Below are positions 61,332-64,000 of a stretch of DNA of 64,000 nucleotides, in pieces. The notes beneath the pieces were generated by a model. The model did not search any database. It saw nothing but the letters and a program-made list of their open reading frames with translations, and was not told the origin of the DNA. The position numbers and the translations under genes are program-made. The stretch covers positions 2,783,286-2,847,285 of the forward strand of contig NZ_JARTVY010000001.1 of the NCBI RefSeq assembly GCF_031450805.1, read 5' to 3'. Source of the DNA: Caballeronia sp031450805. GTDB lineage: Bacteria > Pseudomonadota > Gammaproteobacteria > Burkholderiales > Burkholderiaceae. The first letter of the stretch is position 1. The number at the start of each line of letters is the position of its first letter.

Positions 61332-63083
61332 TTAATCCAGTCGAAGCCTGGCTTCGGCGTAGGCGTACAGCGGACGCCACAACAATCGGTTGAACAACGT
61401 CACGAAGAGCGACATCACGGCGATGCCGAGAATGATCTTCGGGTAATCGCCATTGGCGGTGGTCTGCGCGATGTACGCGCCAAGGCCGTGCGCGACGACG
61501 CGGGTATCGCCCCACGACACCGCCTCCGCGACGATGCTCGCGTTCCACGCGCCGCCCGACGCGGTGATCGCGCCGGTGATGTAGTAAGGGAAGATGCCGG
61601 GCAGCATGGCCTTCTTCCACCACTGCCAGCCGCGAATCTGGAAGTTGGTCGCGGCTTCTCGATAATCGTTCGGATAGGCCGACGCGCCCGCGATCACGTT
61701 GAACAGGATATACCACTGCGTCCCGAGCACGATCAGCGGCGACAGCCAGATGTCCGGATTCAGATGCCAGCGCACGATCGCCACGACGAATACCGGAAAC
61801 AGCAGGTTCGCCGGAAACGCCGCGAGGAACTGCGCGAGCGGCTGGAACTTCTCGGCGAGCGCGGGACGCAGCCCGATCAGCACGCCCACCGGCACCCACA
61901 CGATCGAAGCAATCGCGATCAGCACGACGACGCGGATCAGCGTGAGAAAGCCGAGCAGGAACACATGGCCCACTTCGCCCCACGTGACGCCCGTCGCGAC
62001 GAACGAGACCACTTTCCACACGACGAACACGGTCAGCAGCAGCACGACCGCGCCCCACGCGATGTCGCCCGCGCGCGTGGACGGCACGGGCGCGCGCAAC
62101 GGCAGCCGCACGCGCTGGATCGACGGCAGGCGGATCGGCACGCGCGCCGCCTTCGAGAGCAGCCATCCGGCCGGCACGAGCAGGCGGTGAATCAGCCGCG
62201 TGCGGCGAATGAGGTCGAGCAGCCACGATGCCGGCGCGTTGCCCGAACTCGTGTTTTCCATGCGGAACTTGTCCGCCCACGCGACGAGCGGGCGGAACAT
62301 CAACTGGTCATACGCGAGAATCACGATGGTCATCGCAAGGATCACCCAGCCGATCGCGCCGAGATTGCGCTCGCCGATGGCCGCCGCCAGGTACGCGCCG
62401 ATGCCCGGCAGCACCACCGTGCGGTTGCCGACCGTGATCGCCTCGGACGCGACGACGAAAAACCAGCCGCCCGACATCGACATCATCATGTTCCAGATGA
62501 GGCCCGGCATCGAAAACGGCACTTCGAGCTTCCAGAAGCGTTGCCAGTTGGTGAGATGAAAGCCGCGCGACACTTCGTCCAGGTCGCGCGGCACCGTGCG
62601 CAGCGACTGATAGAAGCTGAACGTCATGTTCCACGCCTGGCTCGTGAAGATCGCGAAGATCGCCGCGCATTCCGCGCCGATCACGCGGCCGGGGAACAGC
62701 GCGAGAAAGAAGGTGACGGTAAACGAGATATAGCCGAGCACCGGCACCGACTGGAGGATGTCGAGAATCGGCACGAGCACGATGGACGCGCGCCGGCTCT
62801 TCGCGGCGAGCGTGCCATAGACGAGCGTGAAGACGAGCGAGGCGACCATTGCGGCCAGCATCCGCAAGGTCGTGCGCAACGCGTATTCGGGAAGATTCGC
62901 GGGGTCGAGGGAGATGGCCTGCGTCTCGAGCGTCGAGATCGGCGCGAGGGTCTCATGAAAACCGACGGCGGCGAGCGCGATGATGCAGATGATCATCGGG
63001 AAGGCGACGAAGTCCCACCGGTTGGGCAGGAGCCGCCACGCCGACGCATTCGCCGTGCGATTCAGATTGAAACCAAATTCCAT
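61332..63083 (-). CDS. Double-domain ABC transporter permease
   Basis: A 583-residue permease made of two fused BPD_transp_1 domains (~75-270 and ~360-565), each with helices and an EAA-type loop (for example VSRGFHLTNWQRFWKLEVPF and AATNFQIRGWQWWKKAMLPG). Such a fused permease makes both halves of the channel for a nitrate/sulfonate-type importer, with the following ATPase. First gene of the two-gene operon; Substrate unknown. Confidence 0.92.
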   Translation of the reverse strand: MEFGFNLNRTANASAWRLLPNRWDFVAFPMIICIIALAAVGFHETLAPISTLETQAISLDPANLPEYALRTTLRMLAAMVASLVFTLVYGTLAAKSRRASIVLVPILDILQSVPVLGYISFTVTFFLALFPGRVIGAECAAIFAIFTSQAWNMTFSFYQSLRTVPRDLDEVSRGFHLTNWQRFWKLEVPFSMPGLIWNMMMSMSGGWFFVVASEAITVGNRTVVLPGIGAYLAAAIGERNLGAIGWVILAMTIVILAYDQLMFRPLVAWADKFRMENTSSGNAPASWLLDLIRRTRLIHRLLVPAGWLLSKAARVPIRLPSIQRVRLPLRAPVPSTRAGDIAWGAVVLLLTVFVVWKVVSFVATGVTWGEVGHVFLLGFLTLIRVVVLIAIASIVWVPVGVLIGLRPALAEKFQPLAQFLAAFPANLLFPVFVVAIVRWHLNPDIWLSPLIVLGTQWYILFNVIAGASAYPNDYREAATNFQIRGWQWWKKAMLPGIFPYYITGAITASGGAWNASIVAEAVSWGDTRVVAHGLGAYIAQTTANGDYPKIILGIAVMSLFVTLFNRLLWRPLYAYAEARLRLD

Positions 63084-63848
63084 TCAAGGCCCTCCCCGTA
63101 AGGCTTTGTTCCAGCCGCGCGTGGCGCGGGTCATGCTCGAGACGGCCAGCGCCGTCGCGCGGGTCGGAGGCCTCCCGTTGGCCGCTGCTCCGCGCCCTGA
63201 CATTCAACGCGGCTCGCCGCCGAATCGACTACAGATGCGGCGCGCCGAACCGAGCGACACTACACCATGCACGATGACAGGCACAACCTCTCCTCCCGTA
63301 CTTCGCCCATTCGTGCGATGCTTCTGTTGCTCTTCGGCACGACGAAGGCAAAAATGAAGGTGCGGCTCTCCCGGGCGTCGGTGTCCGTGCAACGGCGATC
63401 CGGCGCACCCGAAGACCGCCAGCCAGGGCAAGACGCCCGGCGCGGGCACGGCGGCGCGGCATGGCGTTGTGTTGGACAGACGTCGCCCACGACGAGAAGG
63501 CGCTTGATAGACGACAAAAAACATCGTCCAATCTTGGCTTACCACAAACAATAAATTGAGCGCCGATGCAATGCGTGACGCCAAATTCGAGTCGGAAGGC
63601 CGTCCGACAGACCCGAGAGACTGCTTCAGCCGCATCGCCCGGCCCGGTGCGTATGCAAGAACGGCGGCCGCGGCCCTGACGCGACGCAATGAATGCGCCC
63701 GCCGCGCACCGCTGAGCGGCGCGGCCAGGCCGGCGATTATCCCGTTTTCGGCCGACGCAGGCGAGTCTGGGCGCGCGTCCCGCATGTCCGCCGCGCGCGG
63801 CGCCGTTCACCCCCGCCCGACGCGTGCGGCGTGACCGTCCGCACCCGC
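63084..63848. other. Gene-free spacer
   Basis: About 765 bases with several short frames in different directions, none with a ribosome-binding site and protein-like composition. It should hold the promoters of the ABC operon and of the rightward gene at the window edge. Nothing else recognised. Confidence 0.4.
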
Positions 63849-64000
63849 ATGATGAACAGGCTCAATCTGCACCGCGCGATCGCGACGCTCTGCCTCGCGC
63901 TGGTCGTGTTCGCGTGCTGGATCGCCGCGGGCCTGCTGTCGGACCGAATGGTACAACAGGAGATGACCGCGACGGTGCGCACCGAGCGGCAGATGGCTGC
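63849..64000 (+). CDS. N-terminus of a membrane-anchored protein, cut by the window end
   Basis: Begins MMNRLNLHRAIATLCLALVV: a basic start, one hydrophobic helix (~9-30) and the beginning of a polar, probably periplasmic segment (MVQQEMTATVRTERQMA). This is the usual start of a sensor histidine kinase or chemoreceptor. An in-frame GTG at 63831 could be the real start. Type of protein is a guess. Confidence 0.45.
   Translation, partial: MMNRLNLHRAIATLCLALVVFACWIAAGLLSDRMVQQEMTATVRTERQMA

Noticed and set aside
61488..63101. 537-codon open frame on the plus strand opposite the ABC permease
   Set aside because: Arg/His/Asp-rich, no known motif, wholly antisense to a convincing permease; a high-GC shadow frame.
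63267..63834. Two short plus-strand frames in the right-hand spacer
   Set aside because: No ribosome-binding sites, biased composition, no recognisable domain.
1..64000. CRISPR arrays, insertion sequences and prophage genes
   Set aside because: No spaced direct repeat arrays, transposase, integrase or phage structural genes were seen; the only phage-like parts are T6SS spike and tube proteins.

Overview
The window reads as a high-GC betaproteobacterial chromosome segment, most likely from the Burkholderia/Paraburkholderia/Caballeronia group. This rests on codon and base composition, the gene families present (BenE, FUSC, UbiC, MocR regulators, DUF3311-linked symporter, QuiC) and the protein sequences themselves; no rRNA gene is present to fix the genus. 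Both edges cut genes: the 3' end of a BenE-type transporter at the left and the 5' end of a membrane-anchored protein at the right.

1-8.1 kb holds metabolic and transport genes: transaldolase, VOC and FUSC proteins, a sodium/solute symporter with its DUF3311 partner, and an overlapping ubiC / DNA glycosylase / spermidine-synthase-like operon. 8.3-9.6 kb is a small type VI secretion (T6SS) cargo locus: a DUF2778 (Tlde1-like) peptidoglycan-targeting effector, a translationally coupled membrane protein (candidate immunity) and an Hcp. htpG follows with a heat-shock-type promoter. 11.7-18.4 kb is a MocR-type regulator diverging from a VOC / EamA exporter / aminotransferase / RidA / PhzF series. 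18.7-21.6 kb carries a GGDEF-EAL protein and a CopD-like membrane protein.

21.9-27.0 kb is a second T6SS locus: PAAR, a large VgrG whose C-terminal HExxH metallopeptidase extension is split by a probable one-base frameshift, and a secreted candidate immunity protein. The distal part has visibly lower GC. 27-36.4 kb is housekeeping: parC, parE, uup, DUF4399, rubredoxin, methyltransferase, DUF4239 and tRNA-Arg(CCT). 37-41.4 kb holds a quinate/shikimate catabolic unit (quiC, aroE-like, TetR regulator) with a palindrome in the divergent spacer.

The most interesting part is 43.6-58.5 kb. An rpoN gene that is not in the usual lptB-hpf-ptsN context, and so is probably a second copy, sits among small stress-type genes (PfpI/DJ-1, DUF4142, DUF1488, DUF2383, BON, DUF883, trehalose-6-phosphate synthase, acidic and proline-rich proteins). 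It is followed by two sigma-54 activators with nearly identical DNA-recognition helices. I find eight good matches to the sigma-54 -24/-12 promoter (TGGCACG-N4-TTGCW), each upstream of a gene here, including rpoN itself and a divergent pair 20 bp apart. This looks like a self-contained, autoregulated RpoN regulon for stress, envelope and trehalose functions. 58.8-63.1 kb has a tandem lipoprotein pair and a two-gene nitrate/sulfonate-type ABC importer (double-length permease plus ATPase).
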